Below are positions 37,227-47,651 of a stretch of 64,000 nt of DNA, one piece after another. A program made the translations under genes and the position numbers. The notes under the pieces are model-generated. The model saw only the letters and a list, made by a program, of their open reading frames with translations, had not been told where the DNA came from and ran no database searches. How positions within the stretch are numbered: position 1 is the stretch's first letter; each line of letters starts with the position of its first letter. Source of the DNA: Rhodamnia argentea (taxonomy: Eukaryota; Streptophyta; Magnoliopsida; Myrtales; Myrtaceae); NCBI RefSeq assembly GCF_020921035.1, contig NC_063150.1:6200001-6264000 (forward strand), in the 5' to 3' direction.

Positions 37227-40030
37227 TCATGAGGCACACACCTTTTCACACAAATTATATAGCTCGTCATCCATTGTTATGTCATCTCTTTCCAGCATTT
37301 TACGAATCTCTGGAGCTGTTCTGCCAGCTGCTATATAAGTTTTCAGCAACACCTTGACACCCACTTCATTCTTCAAAAGCACGCAGAACTTTTCGGCGGA
37401 GTCAGTGTCTTTAGTTTCCTCGAAGTGCTTCAGGAATGCATTCATGATAACTGCATCAGGATGCCACTTTTCACCTTCTGCTCCAGCAATAACTGCAGCC
37501 AAGTGCTCCATAGCCAAATCTACCTCACCTTTTTTCAAGAAGTAGAGCATAAATACCTCCCTGCCCTTGAAAAATGGTCTATTGCCCCTCCTAATGGCCT
37601 CATCGAATATTCTTGATGCCTCTTCTAGCATGTCGCGCTCTAGGCATGCACTTACCGCGACTTTTGCTAACCTTTGATCGTAACTGCGGCAACCAGACTC
37701 CCACTCGTTGAAACATTTTAGTAAACCCTCTACATCCTTTAGTCTACAAAGCGCCTGAAGCATGATAAGATAGCTGAAGTTGGTCGGCGTTTTAAAAACC
37801 TCCTTTAAGGACTCCCAAACCCGATTCACCTCCTTCAGATTAGAAGTGCCTGCATACAGGCTGATCAGAAAATGGTACGGCTCACAGTTTTGGGGTTTCA
37901 TAAAAGTTTCCAGATTCCTCAGAGCGGACTCAGCTTTCTCAAATAGTCCGGCATTGACATAGATCGAGGCTAGGTTGCTATACACGGTCCAATCGTCACC
38001 CTGACTTGAATCATTCAACATCTCTTGCCACACCATTTCTACTCCCTCAATATCATCTAAACTCGCATAACTCTGCATCCAGATTATGTAGGCAAAATTG
38101 TCCAAGGAAATTTTTTTCTCCTTCATTTTTGCTACAAGGGAAGGGACCATCTCAGGCTTGCCCAATCTCAAGTACAATGTCATAAGATTGCCGAAAGCCA
38201 ACCTAGTGGAGAAGTTCAGTTCATCCATTTTCTTGAAGAGGGCCAATGCCTTGTCTTCATTAGCTTCCTTACAGTAGCAGTTTAAAAGAGTTCCATACGT
38301 AACTAAATTTTTGGCTGATTCAGGGAGGCTATTAAAATAACTCTCAGCTGCATCTATCCCTTTGACCTTTGATATCAGGTCCAAGTTTAGCGCATGATCT
38401 GCATATGCGAAATTGATATTTCTTTTCTCCATCCATTGCATTACCTGCAATTGACGTAGAAAGACATTGATGGAACACAATTACATCAACTTACTCAATT
38501 AAGTTCACCAATGCTTATAAAATGAGTTGATGAAGATTGATCCTCGTGAAATCAACTTGGAACACCAAGTGACACATGCACATCAGAGTCAAATTTATTA
38601 AAAAGAAACATAAGCATTCATGAACCAAGGAGAACAGATGTAGCCCCAATTTACCTGGTACTCAAAGGAATGAAAGTTCAATGGTAAGTTGACCCAACCG
38701 TCACAAGGAAATTCATTTCCCCTAATTATGCAGTGTCACAAGGAAAAATCAAAGGTACAGGACATTTGAACATGGATTTCCTCATGGACGTTGAATTTCA
38801 CCACACAATACGAAAATCTCCCTCTCTGTTATGATTAATTTGTCATTAAATTTTCATCCTTCTTGGCGAAGGCCCCTGTATCAGACTGATTGAAAGGGAA
38901 AACAAAATGAAAAGTAAAGGTGAACATATCAAACTTTAAACCTTCCAAATGCTCTCTCTCAAGATCTTCTACATCTTAGTTCCCTGATGTCGAGCATGTC
39001 ATTAAGTGTAATCCTTGAACTTTGATGGCAAAAGTGAAAATATAAAAGCACATAATCTGAAGGTTGTCAGACTCGCACCCACACAAAAGAAACAAAAACT
39101 ACACACAAACCAGTAGACGATCTTGTTTGTTGAGTATAGATCTACGTATCTATCACCTCAGACAAATTAGCATAGGCCTTGGAAGCTAGAATTAACTCAA
39201 TTGACTCTTAAGATGCAAGGAAGCTAAAGAAAGCTACCAAGCTGAACATGCCTAGAGCAATCGTCTGGATGTCTGGTTCGCTCACTCAGTTAAAAGCTTT
39301 GACAGCACTGTTGAGGCAGTCGTAATTATTCAAGCACAACACTCCGATGCAACGAGAAAATCCCTAAACAGTTTCATCTCTTCTCTCGAACTTATCATTC
39401 GGTTTTTTCCTCCTACATCCCACTCTCGCTCGCTCGCTCTTTGTCTGCCATTTTTTAAAGACTTCGCTGAGAAGCCAAGAATTCTATCAACCCCTGATGA
39501 ACCGCTGATCAAGGGCAACATGATGAACATTGACTGAACTATTGGCCAAAAAAACGAACGGCATGTATACATTATCACTCAAAACAGATACGGAGCATCG
39601 GACATCGCTCGATACGTCTATCTACATCAGAAGCTTTCACTTTCACCAACATCATAACGACTAAAGAGACCAAACTAACCCGCAATACCATCAATGCTCA
39701 GACTTCGACGGAGGGAGGAAATCGTGAGAGGTGCTTATTTATGGGAGCTAGAATCGGACCAACCTCGAGAGCGTGCTCGTAGCGACGGTACTTGCGCAAC
39801 TCCCTGGCGCACCTCACCAGGTCGAGTTTGCTCAGCCTCCGTCCCTCCATGATGTAATCGTTCAACGTCTTCGATACGCTCCCTCCGAAACCTGCCAGAG
39901 GAGACAGCCTCCGGTAAATCCGCACCGGCCTCGCCTCCAACGGCGCCGCCGCAGGCGAGGGAGTCTCCGCCACGGCGGATAGCCGTCTCAGGTGGGTTAA
40001 TCTGGAGGCTATATGTCGGCTAGGGTTCAT
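37227..40030 (-). CDS. P-class pentatricopeptide repeat protein, organelle-targeted
   Basis: Two exons on the minus strand: 40030-39764 (89 codons) and 38444-37227 (405 codons plus stop), joined at phase 0 across a 1319-bp intron; 494 aa. The N-terminus MNPSRHIASRLTHLRRLSAV is rich in Arg/Ser/Ala without acidic residues, as in mitochondrial presequences. A conserved block follows with SKLDLVRCARELRKYRRYEHALEV type sequence split by the intron, then PPR units through to the end. There is no E, DYW or SMR domain. The sequence pattern (LAFGNLMTLYLRLGKPE, SYASLDDIEGVE, LISLYAGTSNLKEV) fits the At1g02370/At4g01990 clade. By family it binds organellar RNA; the target is unknown. A broken copy of its 5' end lies about 1 kb upstream. 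Confidence 0.92.
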
Positions 40031-40229
40031 TTTGTTCGCCGATCAGCGCCCTCGACGGTGGTCAATGACGGGGGCTGTGGTTTAGTGAGGGTTTAGAGAA
40101 CCGAGGGCGGCATTTCGACGCAGAGCTGAGGTAGCACCGTTTCATCTCAAACTGCCAAGCACGTCGTTTAGCGAAGTCTGCGTCGTTTTGTCGTTTTGAA
40201 AGCAAAAAAACTGCACAATATTTGGAAGG
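40031..40229 (-). promoter_or_regulatory. PPR gene leader and proximal promoter
   Basis: GC-richer DNA directly upstream of the PPR start codon. Its first part is matched by diverged sequence at about 41005-41075, next to the gene fragment. The cgtcgttt words at 40160-40195 are repeated. The foldback element begins just beyond. Confidence 0.4.
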
Positions 40230-40862
40230 CCTACTTCTAAAAAAAAAAATTCAATTTTAGGTCCGAGTCTCAAATCTACCTTAATTTTTTTTCCTCATAA
40301 AAAACCCTTAATTTTAGATCTAATCCCAAATTTACCCCCTAACTTTTTTTTGTCTTGAAAAAACCCCCAAATTGTAGACATAGTCCCAATGCCCTGAATT
40401 TTGTTTTGTCTTAAAAAAAATCATAAATTTTCAATGTATTTTCAAATCTATCCCATATTCTGGTCCCAACTTGACGTGGCATTTTCATGTTGATTAAAAA
40501 AAATCCACTCGAGCAATACGTGGCATTTTCACGTGGATATTAAATCTATCATAGTAAAGAATTTCTCCAAAATGAAACCGTTCTAGAATATGAAAATTAA
40601 GGACGATTAACGTCGATTTTTGGATAGAGGGATAACGGAGGAAATTTGAGACTAGAGTAAAAATCAATGATTTTTTCTTAGATAAAAAAATTCGGGATAT
40701 ATTTGGGACTAAAACTAAAGTTTAGGATCTTTTCTAAGACAAAAAAAAAAAAACTCGGGATAGATTTGGGATTGAACCTAAAGTTGAGAATTTTTTCTGA
40801 GACAAAAAAAAGAATTCGGGACAAATTTGGGACTTGAATTAAAGTTTAGGATTTTTATGACT
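40230..40862. repeat. Foldback repeat (ccaaatttacccc type)
   Basis: The left part has repeated aattttaggtc/tctcaaatctacc units at about 30-60 base spacing. The right part has the inverted forms (gggatatatttgggact, aaagtttaggat). The ends cannot be placed exactly and no clean target duplication was seen. It resembles in style the MULE-type foldbacks at 5600 and 30643. Confidence 0.6.
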
Positions 40863-40909
40863 TGATCTAAAGTGCTTGAGGAACGCATCAGCTTCTCCAG
40901 CTCTTAAAT

Positions 40910-41075
40910 TCATAGTATAGACTCGCCTCCTCGGGCCGCCGTCTTGGCCACCGCACATAGCCGCCACAGCTGCGTGAATCCGGAGGCATGTGCCGTCAAG
41001 GGTTCATCTTCTTCACCGACGGATAGCCCCCCCGGCGGTGGTTTAGCGAGGGTTTGTGAGTATGAATCCGAATGT
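40910..41075 (-). pseudogene. Duplicated 5' end of the PPR gene, broken
   Basis: On the minus strand, sequence from the ATG at 41007 resembles the first 25 or so codons of the neighbouring PPR gene (ATGAACCCT, then related words through GTGGCC.AGAC). The upstream 60 bases also match that gene's leader (gcggtggtttagcgagggttt against ggctgtggtttagtgagggt). The copy has a TGA at codon 4 and a one-base length change soon after, so it cannot encode the presequence. It is a partial duplicate in the same orientation, separated from the gene by a foldback repeat. Confidence 0.75.
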
Positions 41076-41320
41076 GGATTCAATTGGCTTAATGTAATTT
41101 CACCAACAACGTCGCTTTCTTTACTTTATTTTAAATTTAAAAAATGATGACGTCAACCGAAACCCAATAAAAGTATCATCCGTGTCCTATCTATTCGGAT
41201 TGTTAATGGCGCAAATAGTGATAATCATGAAATTTTAGAATTAACTGTATCGACGATACGATACGGATTTTTTGAGACTCCAATGAAACCATCGAGTAGG
41301 GTTTGAAAATGAAAAGAAAA

Positions 41321-43027
41321 AGTAAAGTGTCAAAAAAGTCATAAATATATTGTATTGGTACTAATTCAGTCGTAAACATTTTATTAGTGTAAATTTAGTC
41401 ATAAATCTTTTATATTTATTCCAATCGAGTCTATCCACTCAATTTTAGCAGGAAATTACTAACGTGGATGTTGGACGTCCCACGTAATACGATCGGCCAA
41501 CACCGATATGTATATTTTTGAAATTTTTGAAATTTTTTGAATTTTTGAATAATTTTAATATTTTTTTCTTTTCTTTTTTGCCTTTCTTCTTTGTTCTCTT
41601 TTCCGCTTCCCACTTTTGCATTGCAGGTGGTCGGCCACTGTCCGGCCACGCTGGCTTTGTCGGGCCAAGAGCGAGCCTTGCCACGACCAACCCTTGCACA
41701 GGCCAAATCTAGCTACGTTGACCTATATGACCTCCATTGCCGCTACCGACATCAACCTACGACCTTCGCGAATGGTGAAAGACAGAACAGAGAGACGGCA
41801 ATGACAATCTATGTAGCACCGACACTCCTCCTAAGTGAGAGTGTCGTGTCCGACACCGTGTCCGACACCGATACCCATCCGACACCTCCCGACACCCGTG
41901 TCGGTCACGTTGACCGCGTATCGGCATTTCGACGCTTGGTCAATGGGGCCGACACTCTGCCGACACCCGAGTCCGACGTGTCGGACATGTGAAGTTCATT
42001 AAAAAAGAGAAAAAACTTAATAACGACGGTTTGGACTTTGGAACCCTAAATATTGTAGAATTGCGACCCCCGTCGTCGTGTTTCCCTTTCCTTCTCTCTG
42101 AGTTGTGGGACTGACCCATCTTCTAAAAATTTAGCCTTAACTACTCGGCAATGCTAACTTTTAGATCTTTTATGAAAGATAAAACCTTCTAATCTCATTT
42201 GGTATCCTTTTATGGTGCCATGTTTTTAAGTTTTCCGGAATATGATATCTTTCTATTTTTTTACAATTCTTGAGTTTGTCGAATTGTTGACGTAAGTGAA
42301 AGCTCGCCATCTACGATTCGAATCGGTGCATATAATACCTATTTCGGTTTTATTTATTTTTTTATATTTAAAAAAATATTTAATATAACGTGTCCCGGAC
42401 GTGTCAGATTTTTCTATTTTTGAGAAATGACGTATCGGCGTGTCGTGTCGTGTCGCGTGTCGGTGTCCGTGTCGGTATCGGTGCTACTTAGATGACAACT
42501 CAAGTGATTAGGGGGCCGGCGTTTGATGACGGCTGGAGGCGCAATGGCAAAAGCATCGTCGCGGCCTTGACTTGGCGAGGACGACTTCGACCAGGCGAGG
42601 ACAACCTTGACGAGTCTCGTCCTCGCCTGGGCAACACCGGTCAAGGCCACCTTGCCCGGGCAAGGGTCGATCGTCTTGAGGCTAGCCTTCCCGACGTGCG
42701 GCCTATGGCCGGCCACCTGCAATGCAGAAGTGGGAAGTAGGAGAGGGAAGCAGAAAAAAGAATGAAGAAGAAAGGAAAAACAGAAAAAAAAAAAAAAAAT
42801 TAAAAATTTATTGAAAATCATAAAATTATTTTTAAAATGTCCAGTTAGCACAAGTTGTGACACGTGGGACGGTTGGCGCTCACGTCAGCGATTTTCGATC
42901 AAAATTGACAGGATTGACTCAATTTTCATAAATACAAAATGTTTATGACTAAATTATCAAAAATAAAATATTTATGACTGAATTGATACTAATACAATAG
43001 GTTTATGACTTTTTTTTACACTTTTTT
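41321..43027. mobile_element. Long inverted-repeat element with GC-rich arms, split by a nested insertion
   Basis: The left end (gtgtcaaaaaagtcataaat, 41327) pairs with the right end (gtttatgacttttttttaca, near 43001-43020) over at least 45 bases. Further inside, cccacttttgcattgcaggt at 41610-41629 is mirrored by acctgcaatgcagaagtggg at about 42716-42735, so the arms of roughly 480 and 530 bases fold on each other. Arms contain an ACGTGGA/CACGTCAG word, a pyrimidine- or purine-rich run and ggccgg words. The 686-bp element at 41807-42492 sits between the arms. No transposase is present. Confidence 0.75.
41802..42497. mobile_element. Nested terminal-inverted-repeat element with gtgtcgg repeats
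   Basis: The element at 41807-42492 is flanked by TGACA on both sides (41802-41806 and 42493-42497). Its ends are atctatgtagcaccgacac and gtatcggtgctacttaga, inverted copies of each other. Just inside both ends are clusters of gtgtcgg/ccgacac words (41838-41990 and 42434-42482). The centre is AT-rich. The size and lack of coding frames mark it as non-autonomous; the superfamily is not certain. Confidence 0.75.
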
Positions 43028-43310
43028 CACAAAAAAAAAAAAAACCACAAACAATATATATAGTGCATTAGTCACTTTCTGGAAGACAAGGCAGCAATAC
43101 TATTGTCAACTTTGTGTTACGCTATGAACTTGCAATAATCCGACGAATAATCAGGGGTTTTAAATCATCAAATGAAGTTTCTATCTTAGCATAGTTCGTA
43201 ACCTTGTGAAAAGACTTAGGGAAAAAGAGAAAAACGCTTCCTACATTCCGTTGATATAGACATGCTCAGGTCCAAAAAGTTTGGAAAATTTGGAGATTTT
43301 GCCATTGAAG
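43028..43310 (+). promoter_or_regulatory. Short D27 promoter and leader
   Basis: Only about 283 bases separate the foldback element from the D27 start codon. The sequence is AT-rich with tatatata near 43055-43062 as a possible but unproven TATA element. The nearby transposon may therefore lie within the control region. Confidence 0.35.
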
Positions 43311-43441
43311 ATGAAGCCTCTGGTTCTCCTCTCTCCTCTCCCCACGTCTTCGTTCTCTCCCCGCGGTCACGCGCCACGCAGAGCAAGCGCTAGATTCCCC
43401 ACCCGTCTCTCTCTCCACTCCAAGACGGTGCGCTGCTTCAA

Positions 43442-43472
<31 letters not shown>

Positions 43473-45564
43473 TATGAGGCCAATGGGGGTCGTCGTGTTC
43501 ATCAGAGCGTGGCAGATGGTGCGACTCCCAGGGCTGAACACAAGCCTGGCGTGTTCGACGCTCTGTTCCTCAACCTGTTCCGTAGCAAGATGGTCAAGGT
43601 CAGCTCGACTCCCGTATTGAATTGATAGAACTAGAGAAAACGAGACATGATTAGGAATCCCAACAGGTTTTCGTGTCATCTGCCGCCATGGGGGATTGCT
43701 TGTTTGCTGTATGCTATTGCAACGTGTTTGATGTTGCTTCTGCTTTGGGCAAGTCGTGCGATTTTTGGGTATCTTGTTGGCTTTGCGGGGGGTGGGTGGG
43801 TGATGTCCATGTTGTTGCTTTCAAGGGGCTATTAACAGGAGGTTGGATGGGATTCAGAGAAGCCAGGATACGACGGGCTGATCGAAGTCGCGCGCCGCCT
43901 CATGATGAAGGGTTCGAATAACTCCGACACCAGAGATGCGACGGTAAAGCGCCTTTTGTACCTCTTGGTTTTTCTTCTAAAATTCAGCAGAAAATGGACG
44001 GTCGAATGATCTCTCCTGATATATAGGGATCGTTTCTATCAATAAAATGAAAACGGGGTGTGTGTATGTGTCTGAGGACATGCTTAATCTGTGCTTGAAA
44101 GAGCAAATTCTGCATCTTTTTTGAGCTTTACTCTCTCTGTTTTACTCTCTGGTGCCCATGCATTATTCAGTTCCAATGTGTTTTGCGCTATAAGGTACTT
44201 CATATTTCGCCAGTTGATGAGGAGAACAAAATGTCTTTGATGCTGATCATTGATTTCGGGATGTCATCTGTAACTTTTGGTGCTCACAATAGGTTCGGAT
44301 TTTAAGATCGCTGTTCCCTCCGTTCCTGCCGGAGCTTTACCAATTGCTCGTCGCACCGATAGGAGAAGGAAAGGTAGCTGCAGTTATGGTTGGTAAGTCT
44401 TCTTTTCGCGAGTTTCTTGTCTGGCTCCATCTCCCTTCTTGCTTGTGTTGAACAACAGATGCATTTCTGGTGGGTTTTCGAGAGAGAGGGAAGCGTTTCT
44501 TTGGACCTAATGAAGTTCTGTTTCGATGTGCATGTACATTGTCCCTCAAGCAAGAGTGACTGTGCTCACTTGTCAATGGCTCATGGGAAAATGCACGGTC
44601 AATTCTGTCGACCTTCCTGATGGCACCTCTTGTGAAAGTGGGGTAATACACGTTAAATAGTACGCCTTTACCTGTCTCTAAACCATTAAGAATGTCATCT
44701 AGAGCAGTGGCTAGAAATGGACGCTGTAGATCCCCATTTTGATGCCATAATGTGCAGTACAGGTCTTTGTGGAGAGATGCAAGTATTTGGAGGAGAGCAA
44801 GTGTGTCGGGATCTGCGTCAATACTTGTAAGCTTCCGACTCAGGTTAGTGATGTCCCCGAACGAAACAGATGGTTCCTTCAGTAAACACAGATTTAGTTG
44901 ATTCGACCCCAACATGAAAAGCATCAAAATCCGGAGTTCTTGCTATTTTTTGCCCTCTTATCCATAGTAATGTTCTGTTACCTCCGGGAATAAAGCGAGA
45001 TAAAAGAGGTTTGTCTCTTTCAGAGGGTCTTATGGTTTGCCTGGTGTCATTGAACTCTTTCCAGACTTTCTTCAAGGACTACATGGGGGTTCCCTTGCTT
45101 ATGGAGCCGAACTTTGAAGACTACAGCTGCCAGGTATCTGCATATTTAACTCAGTGAAACCTGCTTCGCGTGCCAGCTTTAGTCTTCATGTGTGCGGCGT
45201 TCCCGAGGGAAACTCTTGTTCCACGGGTCCGGCGCTACTCGCATCATTTTCTTCAAAAGGGTCTATAGCTAAATGGGTAGAGAGAGTTACAGGAAAATAG
45301 ACGGGGGCAGGACTGGAGAGGATTGATCGTTGGTGGTTGGGCATTGCGTCATTCATATCGATCGATCTCGTGCAACTTTACTCTCGATTGGTAGTAACTG
45401 ATCAATGATCTCTCCTTCTAATGGCGCAGTTCAAGTTTGGCATTCATCCTCCGCGGCCTCGAGAGGATGCGGCCCTCAAGGAGCCTTGCTTGGAGATTTG
45501 TCCCAACGCTATCCGACGGAGAGAAGTCACGCAGAACACTGAATTAGGATGCCCAAAGGCATGA
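43311..45564 (+). CDS. D27: D27 beta-carotene isomerase, strigolactone biosynthesis
   Basis: Seven exons: 43311-43598, 43839-43943, 44293-44392, 44551-44642, 44763-44843, 45065-45133, 45430-45564; 870 nt, 289 aa, in phase. The first ~70 residues are Ser/Arg/Pro-rich and look like a chloroplast transit peptide. The mature part carries hallmarks of DWARF27: FLNLFRSKMV, GWDSEKPGYDGLIEVA, LTCQWLMGKCTVNSVDLPDG, the Cys cluster CKYLEESKCVGICVNTCK and FFKDYMGVPLLMEPNFEDY, ending in the DUF4033 tail EPCLEICPNA. The enzyme converts all-trans- to 9-cis-beta-carotene in plastids, the first committed step toward carlactone and strigolactones. The ATG at 43311 is the first in frame with a transit-like sequence. 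An unusual feature is a pure CT repeat inside exon 1. The gene appears intact. Confidence 0.95.
43442..43469 (+). repeat. (CT)14 microsatellite inside D27 coding sequence
   Basis: The tract encodes residues 45-53 as alternating Ser and Leu. Because the unit is two bases, a gain or loss of one or two units would shift the reading frame; only changes in steps of three units keep it. The frame downstream is correct in this sequence. Confidence 0.95.
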
Positions 45565-46899
45565 TGATTGCACATATGCAAAAGCAAGCACTGTACATGG
45601 TACTAAAGTGGATTACAATTTATAACTCCGGAAGAATTCTATGCATATGGCGAGATAAAATAGACTGTTAGTTATTCGCAGAGGATTACTTTATTTTTTT
45701 TTTAATGAAAAAAATCAGCAGTTTTTCACAAGATCGATGATTGAATCAGCCAATTTTTTTATGCTTGTGGTAAGACACGATCTTATAAAGTGCACGTAGA
45801 AGATTAGTAACCTCTGGATATTACTTCGTAATAGTGGATATGGAACGAAAGTGTCCTGAATAACTGAAACAAAAACTGAATCGAAAACCGAAACGAATTT
45901 AGCCAAAATTTCGCTCATTTTCAGTTTGATCAATTTTGTTTCGGATATTAGAAAAAATCACTTTTTTTTTTCTGGTTCAGTTTTTTCAATTCGGTTCAGT
46001 TGTCAGTCAACCGAATTGAACTGAATAATTTTCGGTTTGATTCATATTAGGTTCAGGCGAGATTTGATTCGGTTAGAGTGTATAACCTAACGGATCAGTT
46101 CTGTTTTTTTTAAAAAAATGACCCTACTGAATTGTTGTTCTATTGTAGCACTAACCATCCAGCGGACCGAATAACAACTGCGTCATTCTTATCAAGAGCA
46201 AGTTCAAATCACGAATGTAACACATCATCGCAGGTTATTGATAAGTAAATAATGATGTCTATCTAGATATTTCGAACATACAAAAAAATAACCGGCCGAG
46301 ATAGAAACAATTATCCTGCTCCGATGTAGCATAACTACAAAGACAAGCACTATCCGGGACGCAACGCCACGTTCAAGCATCATAAGAGCGATCCCCTATG
46401 GGAATACGAATAACCATAGCAGAGCCAGCCAAAGAATATGTAATTTTGAGCAGGAATCACAGTTTTCAATGGGAGCATCGCATTCAACAGCAACAACACC
46501 GTGATGACTCCCATCAATTCTGAATCGTCCACGCAAAGAGGTACAACTACGCGTAGAATAACAAACCAGGCATGCATTAAACCAGGATCCCCTCAGGCCA
46601 CATCTCCTGGGCAATCCATGAGTTATAAACAAAGAAATCATGCATTTCTTCTGCTTCGATTGGATTCTTTCAAAAGAATTTTCAGAGAAAGAGAAACGCG
46701 GCCTTTCTACAAGAGTAAAAAAACTCATGTACTCCTGCTACATCTGGAGTGGATTTTCGATGCTGTAGATATGAAACATACTTGAACATTAACTTACAGA
46801 TGAGGAACTTACTCAATCTACAAAATTACAGACAAATAACATATTGACTATCCTCAGGGATGAAAAGACTCTGTCAACATAGGTCCAGTTTTCATTAAA
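45565..46899. other. Intergenic region between D27 and RH24
   Basis: The stretch lies between the convergent 3' ends of D27 (plus) and RH24 (minus). 45860-46100 is rich in aaccgaa/ttcggtt words (for example ttcggttcagttgtcag), a dispersed-repeat signature often seen near hAT-type elements. 46380-46899 is probably RH24 3' untranslated region. No further gene is recognised. Confidence 0.45.
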
Positions 46900-47560
46900 T
46901 CAACGGTCCCAGCCAGAGGGGCGGCGCCTTTCCCTTGTTTGATCTCTACTGCTGCAAAATTGGAAACAAACAAAGGTATAGACTCAATGACAGCACATAT
47001 ACCAAAAAATGGACATAGGCAGGAAATGAAGCTAACCTTTCTGAACTTCTATGACCAGCATTCTCTATAGGTCTCTCACCAGTAGGATTTACTCCTGATG
47101 TGGGAGTACTATATGACTTAGTTGTCCGAGCTTTATAATCATCTCCTCCTATAGTACCACCAGATACAAATCCAGTCATCGCCGGTCTCCTGCTTGCATG
47201 CATGTTTGAACTGCTATTTATGCCTTGATTTTGGGAGTTAGAAGCAGCAGCCACGAAGTTACTTTTAAATTGAGCCATCATCCCGGTCTTCAACGAGTTA
47301 ACAGCTGCTGATCGACTTGGAGCATTCTGAGATGATGTACTTGACTCCGGATTATATCCTATACCCAAACCAAAGTCCACTCCACGAACGCCTCTACCAC
47401 CGCCGCCGCCCCCTCTTCCCCGACCCTTTCTCCCACCTGCTTAAAGAATTATATCATGAATAGGAAACATAACAATCAATTAGAAAATAACGCTTTTAAA
47501 ACTTTTTCTTCCATGTTTTATGACAAATCCAGAGATGATTTATCACCATTCTGTGCGCGC

Positions 47561-47651
<91 letters not shown>

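Noticed and set aside
41431-42863. Frames of 80-150 codons inside the foldback and nested elements
   Set aside because: Composed of repeat arms and gtgtcgg clusters; none resembles a transposase.
44337-45075. Minus-strand frames of up to 196 codons across D27
   Set aside because: They lie antisense to D27 exons and introns; the D27 exons carry clear family motifs and close in frame.
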